Made by a program: the position numbers and the translations under genes. Shown in pieces: positions 8,582 to 16,322 of a stretch of DNA of 64,000 nucleotides. The DNA lies in assembly GCF_014646335.1 (NCBI RefSeq), contig NZ_BMNG01000013.1:124001-188000 (forward strand). The letters are read 5' to 3'. Positions within the stretch are counted from its first letter, which is position 1, and each line of letters opens with the position of its first letter. The notes below the pieces were generated by a model, which saw only the letters and a program-made list of their open reading frames with translations, had not been told where the DNA came from and did not search any database. The DNA is from Streptomyces lasiicapitis. GTDB lineage: Bacteria > Actinomycetota > Actinomycetes > Streptomycetales > Streptomycetaceae.

Positions 8582-9664
8582 ATGACTGTAGGCACGAACG
8601 ACCTCCGCGTGGGCCTGATCGGCTACGGCCTCGCGGGCTCCGTCTTCCACGCCCCCCTGATCGCCGCGACCGAGGGCCTGACCCTGGACACGGTCGTCAC
8701 GTCGAACGCCGAGCGGCAGGCCCAGGCCCGCGCCGAGTTCGGCGACGACCTGCGCTGCGCGGCCGACGCCGACGGGCTGTGGGCCCGCGCGGACGAGCTC
8801 GACCTGATCGTCGTCGCGTCCCCGAACAAGACGCACGTACCGCTCGCGACCGCCGCGCTCAAGGCGGGCCTGCCCGTCGTCGTGGACAAGCCGCTCGCGG
8901 GCACCGCCGCCGAGGCCCGCGAGCTCGCCGCCCTCGCGGACGAGCGCGGCCTGCTGCTCTCCGTCTTCCAGAACCGCCGCTGGGACAACGACTTCCGTAC
9001 GCTGCGAAAGCTCATCGCCGACGGCGAGCTCGGCGACGTATGGCGCTTCGAGTCCCGTTTCGAGCGCTGGCGCCCGCAGCCCAAGGGCGGCTGGCGCGAG
9101 TCCGGCGACCCCGAGGAGATCGGCGGTCTGCTGTACGACCTCGGGAGCCACGTGGTCGACCAGGCCCTGGTGCTCTTCGGTCCTGCGGTGCAGGTGTACG
9201 CGGAGGCGGACGTGCGCCGCCCCGGCGCGCAGGCCGACGACGACACGTTCATCGCCGTCACGCACGTGGGCGGCGTCCGCTCGCACCTGTACGTGAGCGC
9301 GACGACCGCGCAGCTCGGCCCGCGCTTCCGCGCGCTCGGCTCGTCCGCGGGCTATGTGAAGTACGGCCTCGACCCGCAGGAGGCCGCGCTGCGCGAGGGC
9401 AAGCGGCCCACGGACGAAGGCCCGTGGGGCGTGGAGCCCGAGGCGCTGTGGGGCACGGTCGGCGCGGGCGAGTCCCCGCTGACCGGCGGCGGCCGCCCCG
9501 AGCCCACGCTCCCCGGCGACTACCCCGCGTACTACGCGGCAGTGGCCGCGGCCCTGCGCGGCGAAGGCGACAACCCGGTCACCGCACAGGAGGCCGCCGC
9601 GGCGCTCGACGTCCTCGAAGCCGCGCGCCGCTCGGCCCGCGAGGGCGTGGCGGTGACGCTGTGA
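8582..9664 (+). CDS. Gfo/Idh/MocA-family oxidoreductase
   Basis: NAD(P)-dependent sugar or polyol dehydrogenase of 360 residues. The Rossmann motif GYGLAG is at residues 14-19 and the family motif VVDKPLAGT follows near residue 100, giving the conserved lysine-proline pair. GLLYDLGSHVVDQAL supplies the substrate-binding Asp and His. The start codon lies directly behind the palindrome, with no ribosome-binding site, so the transcript may be leaderless. It overlaps the next gene by GTGA. The substrate is unknown, though a ROK regulator next door suggests a sugar. Confidence 0.9.
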   Translation: MTVGTNDLRVGLIGYGLAGSVFHAPLIAATEGLTLDTVVTSNAERQAQARAEFGDDLRCAADADGLWARADELDLIVVASPNKTHVPLATAALKAGLPVVVDKPLAGTAAEARELAALADERGLLLSVFQNRRWDNDFRTLRKLIADGELGDVWRFESRFERWRPQPKGGWRESGDPEEIGGLLYDLGSHVVDQALVLFGPAVQVYAEADVRRPGAQADDDTFIAVTHVGGVRSHLYVSATTAQLGPRFRALGSSAGYVKYGLDPQEAALREGKRPTDEGPWGVEPEALWGTVGAGESPLTGGGRPEPTLPGDYPAYYAAVAAALRGEGDNPVTAQEAAAALDVLEAARRSAREGVAVTL

Positions 9665-10164
9665 GCACGAAGCCCGCCGAGAACGCCGCACCCACACCCC
9701 CCGCCGCCCCCTCCATCCCCGAACTGGAGGACCAGGAGCGCCGCCTGACGCTCCCTCACTTCACGTACGAGGACGCGTGGGCGCTCGGCTCTCTCCTCGT
9801 GGAGATGGCGCGCGAGCGCGAGGCGCCGGTGGCGATCGACATCCGGCGCGGCGGCCAGCAGCTCTTCCACGCCGCGCTGCCGGGGTCGACGCCCGACAAC
9901 GACGCCTGGATCGACCGCAAGCGCCACGTCGTCGAGCGGTACGGCTGCTCGTCGTACCTGGTGGGCAGCCGGTTCCGGGCCAAGGGCACGACGTTCGAGG
10001 ACTCCTCGCGCCTCGACCCCGACCGGTACGCGGCGCACGGCGGCGCGTTCCCGATCGCGGTCGAGGGCGCGGGGGTCATCGGCACGGTGGTCGTCTCGGG
10101 CCTCCCCCAGATCGCGGATCACGCGCTGGTGGTGGCGGCCCTGGAGCGGTTCACCGCGTCCTGA
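9661..10164 (+). CDS. GlcG/HbpS-like (UPF0303, heme-degrading domain) protein
   Basis: 167 residues, coupled to the preceding dehydrogenase by a GTGA overlap. The GlcG/HbpS-type domain starts near residue 35 (LTLPHFTYEDAWALGSLLV). It carries family features such as PVAIDIRRGGQQLFHAALPG, DNDAWIDRKR and the glycine-rich GAFPIAVEGAGVIGTVVVSGL. The family is annotated both as UPF0303 and as heme-degrading domain, and biochemical knowledge is thin. An operon with a sugar dehydrogenase is a recurrent Streptomyces arrangement as far as I recall. No signal peptide is visible, so it is cytoplasmic. Confidence 0.85.
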   Translation: MSTKPAENAAPTPPAAPSIPELEDQERRLTLPHFTYEDAWALGSLLVEMAREREAPVAIDIRRGGQQLFHAALPGSTPDNDAWIDRKRHVVERYGCSSYLVGSRFRAKGTTFEDSSRLDPDRYAAHGGAFPIAVEGAGVIGTVVVSGLPQIADHALVVAALERFTAS

Positions 10165-10170
10165 CGCGCG

Positions 10171-11811
10171 TCAGTCGGCCTGGTCCTCGGCGCGGCGGCG
10201 CATCATCACCACGAACCCGACACCGGTGCCGACGAGGGCGGCGGCGATCGCGCCCACGAGGGCGAGCTCACCGGACGAGGTGTCCGTGCCCGTGTGGGCC
10301 ATCTCGTCGTCGGTCTTGGACGGGTGCGGGTGGGGATGCGGGTGCGCGGACGACTTGGACGGCTCCGGGCTGGGCCAGGGGTCGTCGCTGTCGGACGGGT
10401 CCGGGCTGGGCCAGGGATCGTCACTGTCCGACGGGTCCGGGCTCGGCCAGGGGTCGTCGCTGTCCGACGGGTCCGGTGAGGGCTCCGGGCTCGGGCCGTC
10501 GCTGTCCGAGGGGTCCGGAGACGGTTCGGGGCTGGGCCCGTCGCTGTCCGAGGGATCCGGAGACGGCTCGGGGCTCGGCCCGTCACTGTCCGACGGATCC
10601 GGAGACGGCTCCGGACTCGGCCCGTCACTGTCCGACGGATCCGGAGACGGCTCCGGACTCGGCCCGTCACTGTCCGACGGAGACGGCGAGGGCTCCGGAT
10701 CGTCGCTGTCCGACGGGTCCGGTGACGGCTCCGGGGACTCCGACGGCGACACCGACGGCGTGGGGGACGGCGACGCGCACGACGGCAGGTCGCCGTTGAA
10801 CGGGTACGCGTGGATCTCCTGGCCGCCGCCCACCAGCGAGCTGTGGGTGAGGGAACCCACCGTGAAGAAGCGCCCGTTCATGCCGGGCAGCGTCACCGTC
10901 GTCGCGCTCCCCGGCGACCCCACGAGCACGCTCCCCTGGAACTGCCCGCTGCCCGCGAACCGCACCGTGCTGGCGTCGGGCACGTTCCACAGGAGCCGCT
11001 CGCGCAGGCCGGCCGGCAGCGCGCCGATGTAGGTGCGGACGGTGCGGGCCTCCCCGAAGAGGTTCACGAGGACGGTGGCGCCCGCCGGGATGTTCCGGAA
11101 CGCGATGCCCTGGTCGCCGCCGCTCCTGCTGACCATGTCGAAGTCGACGTTGAAGACCTGGATCTCGGAGCGGCCGTCGCCGGTGAAGACGGTCTCGCTG
11201 CCGTTGTTGACCGCCGAGCCCGTGACCTCGCGGGGCGAGCCGTTGTCGTACGCGTAGCACTGGCTGGCCGCCGTCAACTGGTCGGGCAGGCCCGCGTACC
11301 TGTCGCCCGCGGCCGGGTCCTGGACCGCGCGCGGCCTGACCGTGCCGGTGAGCGTGCCGCCGTACCGTACGACTCCGGAGACCGCGCCCTCCTCCGCGAG
11401 CAGCCGCTGGCCGGGGGCGACTGTCACGTCGTTGCCCGCGGTGAGGAAGTCGGAGCCGTTGGGCGGCGGCACCCTGGAGCCGACGCCGGCCACGCCCACG
11501 TTGTAGACCTGCGAGGCCCCGGCGCGCTTGTTCATGTCGAAGTCGCCGAGCACGACGACCTTGCCCTCGGCCTCCGCCGCCGCCTCGCGCACCAGCATGT
11601 TCTCGCCGACGAAGACGTTGATGTTCTCGTCGCGGCCCGCCACGGGGCCGTTGCCCACTTCCGGGTACCTCTCCGGACAGGCCGAACCTTTGCAGGGGCC
11701 GAGGCCGCCGGGCAGCGGGTCCGCGACTCCGAGCCCGGCCAGGCCGCCGACGATGGCGGCGGCCGCGACGGTGACTGCCGCCGCCACATACGCTGAACGT
11801 TTTCTTCGCAT
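10171..11811 (-). CDS. Choice-of-anchor A family surface protein with repeat stalk and MAHTG sorting signal
   Basis: 546 residues. The signal peptide begins MRRKRSAYVAAAV. A choice-of-anchor A domain covers about residues 45-345 (GENMLVREAAAEAEGKVVVLGDF; AYPFNGDLPSC). A stalk of about 140 residues repeats PSPEPSPDPSDSDG-like units, then a His-Pro run, then MAHTG, a hydrophobic helix and MMRRRAEDQAD. MAHTG is a variant of the LAxTG signal of class E sortases. ATG at 11811 is preferred over the TTG at 11838. Such proteins are likely adhesins on the hyphal wall; the ligand is unknown. Confidence 0.82.
   Translation of the reverse strand: MRRKRSAYVAAAVTVAAAAIVGGLAGLGVADPLPGGLGPCKGSACPERYPEVGNGPVAGRDENINVFVGENMLVREAAAEAEGKVVVLGDFDMNKRAGASQVYNVGVAGVGSRVPPPNGSDFLTAGNDVTVAPGQRLLAEEGAVSGVVRYGGTLTGTVRPRAVQDPAAGDRYAGLPDQLTAASQCYAYDNGSPREVTGSAVNNGSETVFTGDGRSEIQVFNVDFDMVSRSGGDQGIAFRNIPAGATVLVNLFGEARTVRTYIGALPAGLRERLLWNVPDASTVRFAGSGQFQGSVLVGSPGSATTVTLPGMNGRFFTVGSLTHSSLVGGGQEIHAYPFNGDLPSCASPSPTPSVSPSESPEPSPDPSDSDDPEPSPSPSDSDGPSPEPSPDPSDSDGPSPEPSPDPSDSDGPSPEPSPDPSDSDGPSPEPSPDPSDSDGPSPEPSPDPSDSDDPWPSPDPSDSDDPWPSPDPSDSDDPWPSPEPSKSSAHPHPHPHPSKTDDEMAHTGTDTSSGELALVGAIAAALVGTGVGFVVMMRRRAEDQAD
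10350..10760. repeat. Coding tandem repeats of the surface-protein stalk
   Basis: Units of about 60 bases encoding Pro/Ser/Asp/Glu stretches, for example the recurring GTCACTGTCCGACGGATCCG with CTCGGCCCGTC, alternate with 39-base DDPWPSPDPSDS units. Adjacent units are nearly identical in DNA, so copy number is likely to vary between strains. Confidence 0.85.
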
Positions 11812-11907
11812 ACACGGAAATATGCGTAATTCAGACAAAAGTAGCGGGCGACACGCTCGGCGCCTCCCCCAGTCAGGCCCCCTCGGACCCTCCTGGCCGG
11901 GATCGGG

Positions 11908-12765
11908 TCACGCCCCCTTCAGCTCCTGACGCTGCCGCCCGAGCCCGTCGATCTCCAGCTCCACGACGTCCCCCGCCCGCAGGAACGGCTTCGGCTCCGG
12001 CTGGCCGAGGGCGACGCCCGCCGGCGTACCGGTGTTGATCACGTCACCGGGGTACAGCGTCATGAACTGGCTCACGTAGCGCACCACTTCCGCGACCGGG
12101 AAGATCTGCTGGGCCGTCGTGCCGTCCTGCTTCAGCTCGCCGTTGACCCAAAGCCGCAGGCCGAGGGCCTGCGGGTCCGGCACCTCGTCGGCGGTGACCA
12201 GCCAGGGGCCGAGCGGGTTGAAGGTCTCGCAGTTCTTGCCCTTGTCCCAGGTGCCGCCGCGCTCGATCTGGAACTCGCGCTCGGAGACGTCGTGCGCGAC
12301 GGCGTACCCCGCGACGTGCGCGAGCGCCTCCTCGTGCGACTCCAGGTAGCGCGCGGTGCGCCCGATGACGACGGCCAGCTCGACCTCCCAGTCCGTCTTC
12401 ACCGAGCCGCGCGGTACGAGCACGGTGTCGTTCGGCCCGACCACGGTGTCCGCCGCCTTGAAGAACACGACGGGCTCGGCGGGCGGCTCCGCGCCGGTCT
12501 CGGCCGCGTGGTCGTGGTAGTTCAGGCCGATGCACACGACCTTGCCGATGCGGGCGAGCGGCGGCCCGATCCGCAGCCCGGCCGGGTCAAGGACGGGCAG
12601 CGTGCCCGCGTCGGCGGCGGCGCGGACGCGGTCGAGCGCGGCGTCGTCGGCGAACAGTGCGCCGTCGATGTCGGTGACCGTGCCGGACAGGTCACGCAGG
12701 GCGCCTCCGGCGTCGAGCAGGGCCGGACGCTCGGCGCCCGCCGTACCGACTCGCAGCAGCTTCAT
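11908..12765 (-). CDS. Fumarylacetoacetate hydrolase-family protein
   Basis: 285 residues with the FAH fold. Family motifs are GLNYHDHAAE, the metal-binding acidic pair in DWEVELAVVIGR, DVSEREFQ, DKGKNCETFNPLGPW and GDVINTGTPAGVALG. The ATG at 12765 has AAGGGAG eight bases upstream and removes a non-conserved extension. Relatives hydrolyse or decarboxylate acyl-pyruvates and 2-keto-acids in aromatic catabolism, but the substrate cannot be deduced because no pathway genes sit beside it. It is transcribed alone. Confidence 0.9.
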   Translation of the reverse strand: MKLLRVGTAGAERPALLDAGGALRDLSGTVTDIDGALFADDAALDRVRAAADAGTLPVLDPAGLRIGPPLARIGKVVCIGLNYHDHAAETGAEPPAEPVVFFKAADTVVGPNDTVLVPRGSVKTDWEVELAVVIGRTARYLESHEEALAHVAGYAVAHDVSEREFQIERGGTWDKGKNCETFNPLGPWLVTADEVPDPQALGLRLWVNGELKQDGTTAQQIFPVAEVVRYVSQFMTLYPGDVINTGTPAGVALGQPEPKPFLRAGDVVELEIDGLGRQRQELKGA

Positions 12766-12872
12766 GGTCTGACTCCCTTGGGTCGGACTGGGCACGACCG
12801 ATGGTTGCGGCATCGGAGGTTGGTCGATCCTCCAAGCTGGTCGTCCGCTCCGCAAGACCCCGTTCACGTACT

Positions 12873-12912
12873 GGACCGTCACATCCCGTCACACGGGGAC
12901 CGTCACATCCCG
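12873..12912. repeat. 16-bp direct repeat at the end of the yidC-like gene
   Basis: GGACCGTCACATCCCG occurs twice, at 12873-12888 and 12897-12912. The second copy includes the stop codon of the YidC gene. It could be a slipped duplication. No function is evident. Confidence 0.6.
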
Positions 12913-13679
12913 GCAGCGACCCCCATGGCAGCACCGGTCCCGGTCGGCATGTCCCGGTACAGGAAGGCCCGCTCCACCGCGCTCCACGTCGTGCTGGTCA
13001 CCACGTACAGCGCCGCCGCCAGCGGCACCACCGCCACCGTGAACAGCGTCATGAACGACATCAGCGGCATGAACTTGGTCATGGCGGCCATGGCACCGGC
13101 GCCGGGCGCCTGCTCGCCGCCGGGCGCACCGGGCACGGCCGGCGGGTTCGCGGCGAGCTGCAGCTTCGTACGCCGGTAGTTGAAGGTCGCGACGGCGGCG
13201 ACGAGGGCGAAGAGCGCGAGGTAGAGCAGCCCGGCGGTGCCGAAGGGACCGCCGTCGCCGAGCGCGTCGGCCCAGCGTCCGCCGAGGGGCGCCGTGAGCA
13301 GGCTGTGGTCGAGGAGTTCGTTGGCCTTGCCGCCGATGTTCGAGCTGGAGAACAGGTGGTAGAGCAGGAAGAAGGCGGGGAGCTGGAAGAGGCCGGGAAG
13401 GCATCCGGCCAGCGGGGACACCTTCTCCTTGCGGTGCAGCTCCATGAGCGCCTTCTGGAACTTCTCCGGGTTCTTGGCGTGCTTCTTGCGCAGCGCGGCG
13501 ATCTGCGGCGAGAGCTTGGCGCGCGCCTTCTGGCCGCGCGCGGCGGCCCGGGACAGCGGATGGACGAGCAGGCGTACGCAGACGGTGACGGCGACGATGG
13601 CGGCGGCCATCGCCGAGCCGTGGAAGAGCGGTGCGAGCAGGTCGGCGAGGTCGGCGACCAGGCTGGCGAAGACGGACAT
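12903..13679 (-). CDS. YidC/Oxa1-family membrane protein insertase (paralogue)
   Basis: 258 residues. The YidC core is recognisable from RLLVHPLSRAAARGQKARAKLSPQI, with its cytoplasmic helical hairpin (KKHAKNPEKFQKALMELHRKEKVSPLAGC in part), through PLMSFMTLFTVAVVPLAAALYVVTSTTW. It is shorter than the housekeeping YidC encoded near oriC and lacks a long periplasmic domain, so it is a secondary copy. The gene directly upstream in the same direction encodes a small DUF6412-like membrane protein, a common Streptomyces pair. It inserts or folds inner-membrane proteins; clients are unknown. Confidence 0.88.
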   Translation of the reverse strand: MSVFASLVADLADLLAPLFHGSAMAAAIVAVTVCVRLLVHPLSRAAARGQKARAKLSPQIAALRKKHAKNPEKFQKALMELHRKEKVSPLAGCLPGLFQLPAFFLLYHLFSSSNIGGKANELLDHSLLTAPLGGRWADALGDGGPFGTAGLLYLALFALVAAVATFNYRRTKLQLAANPPAVPGAPGGEQAPGAGAMAAMTKFMPLMSFMTLFTVAVVPLAAALYVVTSTTWSAVERAFLYRDMPTGTGAAMGVAAGM

Positions 13680-13788
13680 GGATGAGCCCTCCGGGGGTCT
13701 CGTCGTGCCGGGAACGCCTCGGGGGGAGGCGTGTGTGCGTCGGCATGACGACCCGCGCGGGGTCGGGCAGAGGTGGAGCCCGGGTTCC

Positions 13789-14136
13789 CTACGCGGCCGT
13801 CAGGAGGGAACGGCCGGGTGCTCGCGGGCGGGTGCGCCCACGGGCGTCGGGATCGCGCTGCGGCAGGAACGCGGTGCGTTGCTCGCGGTCGCGGATGGCC
13901 GTACGCACCCGGGTGCGGGGCACGGCGGGCGCGCAGCGCGCGGCGAGCAGCGAGCACAGGGCGAGGGCGGAGCCCGCGGCGGCGGTCGCGGCGAGCGCGA
14001 CGGCGGCGGAGAGGCTGCCGGTGTCGACGAGGACGGTCTCGACGAGGAGGAAGAGGAACAGGGCGGCGGGGCGCAGCGCGGCGGTCCACTTGCCGATCAC
14101 GTTCCTGACCGGGTTGCCGGTCCGGTTCTTGATCAC
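13789..14136 (-). CDS. Small membrane protein, DUF6412-like
   Basis: 115 residues from a GTG at 14136 that has an excellent AGGAGGT ribosome-binding site. Two hydrophobic segments are visible (AALRPAALFLFLLVETVLV and AAVALAATAAAGSALALCSLLA), followed by an arginine-rich cytoplasmic tail. It sits upstream of the YidC paralogue with a 109-base gap and probably shares its transcript. The longer upstream open frame is antisense to the HxlR gene and is not real. Function is unknown. Confidence 0.75.
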   Translation of the reverse strand: MIKNRTGNPVRNVIGKWTAALRPAALFLFLLVETVLVDTGSLSAAVALAATAAAGSALALCSLLAARCAPAVPRTRVRTAIRDREQRTAFLPQRDPDARGRTRPRAPGRSLLTAA

Positions 14137-14200
14137 GTCGCCACCTCCTGCCGTCGCCCTCGTCCACGTACGCCGTATGCGTACGAATGTGCTGCTGCCG

Positions 14201-14731
14201 TTATACAGGATCGATCTCGACCGGCTGAAGGAGCCTGCGGGGCTTGAGCAGTTCACGGCTGACCGGATCCACCGGGTCCGGATCGAGCCCGGGGCCTGGC
14301 AGCATCTCGACGTCCTCGACCGGCACGAGGCCCCCGCAGGCGGGACACTCGCCGACGGGGCCCAGTTCCGTGCCGCACGCGGCATGCCGGAAGTACCGCG
14401 TCGGCCTGTCGTGGCCGAAGGTGTCCATGCCCCAGGTGCCCAGCACGCACAGCGTCGGCCACAGGGCACGGCCGCGCTCCGTGACGACGTACTCGTGCCG
14501 GCCCGGCCTGCGCTCACAGGGCCGCTTCTCCAGGACGCCCGCGGCGGTCAGCGTCTGCAGCCGTGTGGCCAGGACCGCGCGCGGAATGCCGAGATGGGCG
14601 AGGAAGTCGTTGTAGCGCCGCACGCCGTACAGCGCGTCGCGCACGACGAGCAGCGTCCAGCGCTCGCCGACGACCTCCAGCGCGCGGGCGACGGAGCACT
14701 CCTGCGCCGCGTAGTCCTTGCCGAGAGCCAT
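14201..14731 (-). CDS. HxlR-family winged-helix regulator
   Basis: 176 residues. The HxlR domain covers about residues 10-100: CSVARALEVVGERWTLLVVRDAL, RRYNDFLAHLGIPRAVLATRL, RPGRHEYVVTERGRALWPTL. The cysteine before the first helix is the one used for redox or aldehyde sensing in some relatives. A C-terminal zinc-ribbon-like extension (ACGTELGPVGECPACGG) holds three more cysteines. It is divergent from an MFS exporter and separated from it by paired operator-like sequences, so it probably represses both genes. Confidence 0.9.
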   Translation of the reverse strand: MALGKDYAAQECSVARALEVVGERWTLLVVRDALYGVRRYNDFLAHLGIPRAVLATRLQTLTAAGVLEKRPCERRPGRHEYVVTERGRALWPTLCVLGTWGMDTFGHDRPTRYFRHAACGTELGPVGECPACGGLVPVEDVEMLPGPGLDPDPVDPVSRELLKPRRLLQPVEIDPV

Positions 14732-14762
14732 GGCCCCCACTGTAGTCACTTTGCCGAGCTTA

Positions 14763-14825
14763 GGTTCAGTCATTGAACTCCAAATGCTACGGTCACCTCG
14801 CGACCGCAGGTTCAATGACTGAACC
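14763..14825. promoter_or_regulatory. Pair of inverted operator sites in the HxlR/MFS divergent promoter
   Basis: GGTTCAGTCATTGAAC at 14763-14778 and its exact reverse complement GTTCAATGACTGAACC at 14810-14825 are 31 bases apart. Each arm is itself an imperfect palindrome of the form TTCA-N5-TGAA. Two identical dimer sites flanking the divergent promoters are the expected target of the HxlR regulator. Confidence 0.78.
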
Positions 14826-14879
14826 CACAGGTGAGCCCGCGGCCGGACCACCCCGTCCCCGCATCCCGAAGAGGCCCCC

Positions 14880-16322
14880 ATGCCACGGCCCGCCACCACT
14901 CCCGCAACGCCCGCGCCCGCCCCCGCGCACGCCGCACCACCGTCGCCCGCATCACCTCCCACCGCCCGCCCCACCGCCACCCTGGCCGTGACCGCCGCCG
15001 CGACCACCGTCACGCTCATGACGTACAGCGCGCCCATGGTCACGCTCTCCGACACCGCCGCCGCCCTCGGCACCCCGCTCTCCGCGCAGGCCTGGCTCCT
15101 GAACGGCGCCCCGCTCGGCCTCGCCGCCCTGCTCCTGGTCACCGGCAGCCTCGCCGACGACTACGGCCGCCGCCGGACCTTCCTCGTCGGCACCTTCGCG
15201 CTCGGCCTCACCACGGCCCTCGCCGCCCTCGCGCACACCACGCTCCTGTTCACGCTGGCGCGCGTCGCCCAGGGCGCGGCGAGCGCCGCCGTCCTCACCA
15301 GCAGCCTCGGCCTGCTCGCGCACGCGTACCCGGCCGGGCCCGGGCGGATCCGGGCCATGGGGGTGTGGGGCGCGAGCGTCAGCGGCGGCATCGCGGTGGC
15401 CTCGCCGTTCTCCGGCGGGCTCGCCACCCTCGCCGACTGGCGGCTGCCGTACGCCGTGCTCGGCCTGCTCGCGCTCGCCGTCGCGGTCGCCGCGCCGCGC
15501 GCGCTCAGCGAGTCCCGGGCCCCGCGCGCGGGCCGCCCCGACCTGGCGGGCGCGCTGGCCCTCGGCCTCGCCATGGTGGCCCTGCTCGCCGCGCTCACCC
15601 TCGGCCGCGACGGCTGGCTGCGCGCCCCCGTCGGCGTGCTGCTCCTGGCGGCCGTGCTCCTGACCGCCGTCTTCGCCTATGTGGAGCGCCGCTCGGCCGC
15701 GCCGCTGCTCGACCTCGGCCTGCTGCGCCGCCCGCCGTTCCTGGCGGCGACCGCGGGCGGCCTGTTCACCGGCTTCTCCGTCATCGGCCTGTTCAGCTAC
15801 CTGCCGACGCTCCTCCAGGCCGCGAACGGCCTCTCGGCGATGCACGCGGCCTGGCTCTTCGCGTTCTGGTCCGGCGTCTCGCTCCTTGTCGCCCTCCAGG
15901 CCAGGCGCCTCGCGGGCCGCGTCCCTGCCCGCCACCAACTGGCCGTCGGCTTCACTCTGCACGCGGCGGCCCTGCTCACCATGCTCGGCGCGTTGGCGGC
16001 CGACTCCTGGGTCCGCCTCCTGCCCGGCCTGCTGATCTCCGGCGTGGGCAGCGGCCTCCTGAACGCGGCCCTGCCGCTGCTCGCCGTCGAGTCCGTGCCC
16101 GCCGACCGGGCCGCGATGGGCTCCGGCGCCAACAACACGGCCCGCTACCTCGGTTCGGCGGCGGGCGTCGCCCTGATGATCGCGGTGGCGACGGCATCGG
16201 GTTCGTCTCCGGACGACCTCGCGCACGGCGCGGACACCGCGCTGGTGGTGGCGGCGGGCCTCGCGGCCGTGGCGGCGGTCAGCGTCGTCCTGCTGCGGGA
16301 GCGCCGCCCGGCACGGAGCTGA
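14880..16322 (+). CDS. MFS transporter, DHA2-like multidrug efflux
   Basis: 480 residues with about 14 predicted membrane segments after a Pro/Ala-rich cytoplasmic tail of 35 residues. MFS motif A reads GSLADDYGRRRTFL and motif C-like sequence occurs at VWGASVSGGIAVASPFSGG. GAAGAGG precedes the ATG. It is divergent from an HxlR regulator, an arrangement typical of substrate-inducible exporters. Its 3' end overlaps the convergent symporter gene by 44 bases. The exported compound is unknown. Confidence 0.9.
   Translation: MPRPATTPATPAPAPAHAAPPSPASPPTARPTATLAVTAAATTVTLMTYSAPMVTLSDTAAALGTPLSAQAWLLNGAPLGLAALLLVTGSLADDYGRRRTFLVGTFALGLTTALAALAHTTLLFTLARVAQGAASAAVLTSSLGLLAHAYPAGPGRIRAMGVWGASVSGGIAVASPFSGGLATLADWRLPYAVLGLLALAVAVAAPRALSESRAPRAGRPDLAGALALGLAMVALLAALTLGRDGWLRAPVGVLLLAAVLLTAVFAYVERRSAAPLLDLGLLRRPPFLAATAGGLFTGFSVIGLFSYLPTLLQAANGLSAMHAAWLFAFWSGVSLLVALQARRLAGRVPARHQLAVGFTLHAAALLTMLGALAADSWVRLLPGLLISGVGSGLLNAALPLLAVESVPADRAAMGSGANNTARYLGSAAGVALMIAVATASGSSPDDLAHGADTALVVAAGLAAVAAVSVVLLRERRPARS

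Noticed and set aside
7298..9697. Minus-strand frame of 799 codons
   Set aside because: It covers the ROK gene on a different frame and the Gfo/Idh gene in antisense; no family pattern.
10350..10760. CRISPR-like periodic repeats
   Set aside because: Units are translated as the Pro/Ser/Asp stalk of a surface protein and have no unique spacers.
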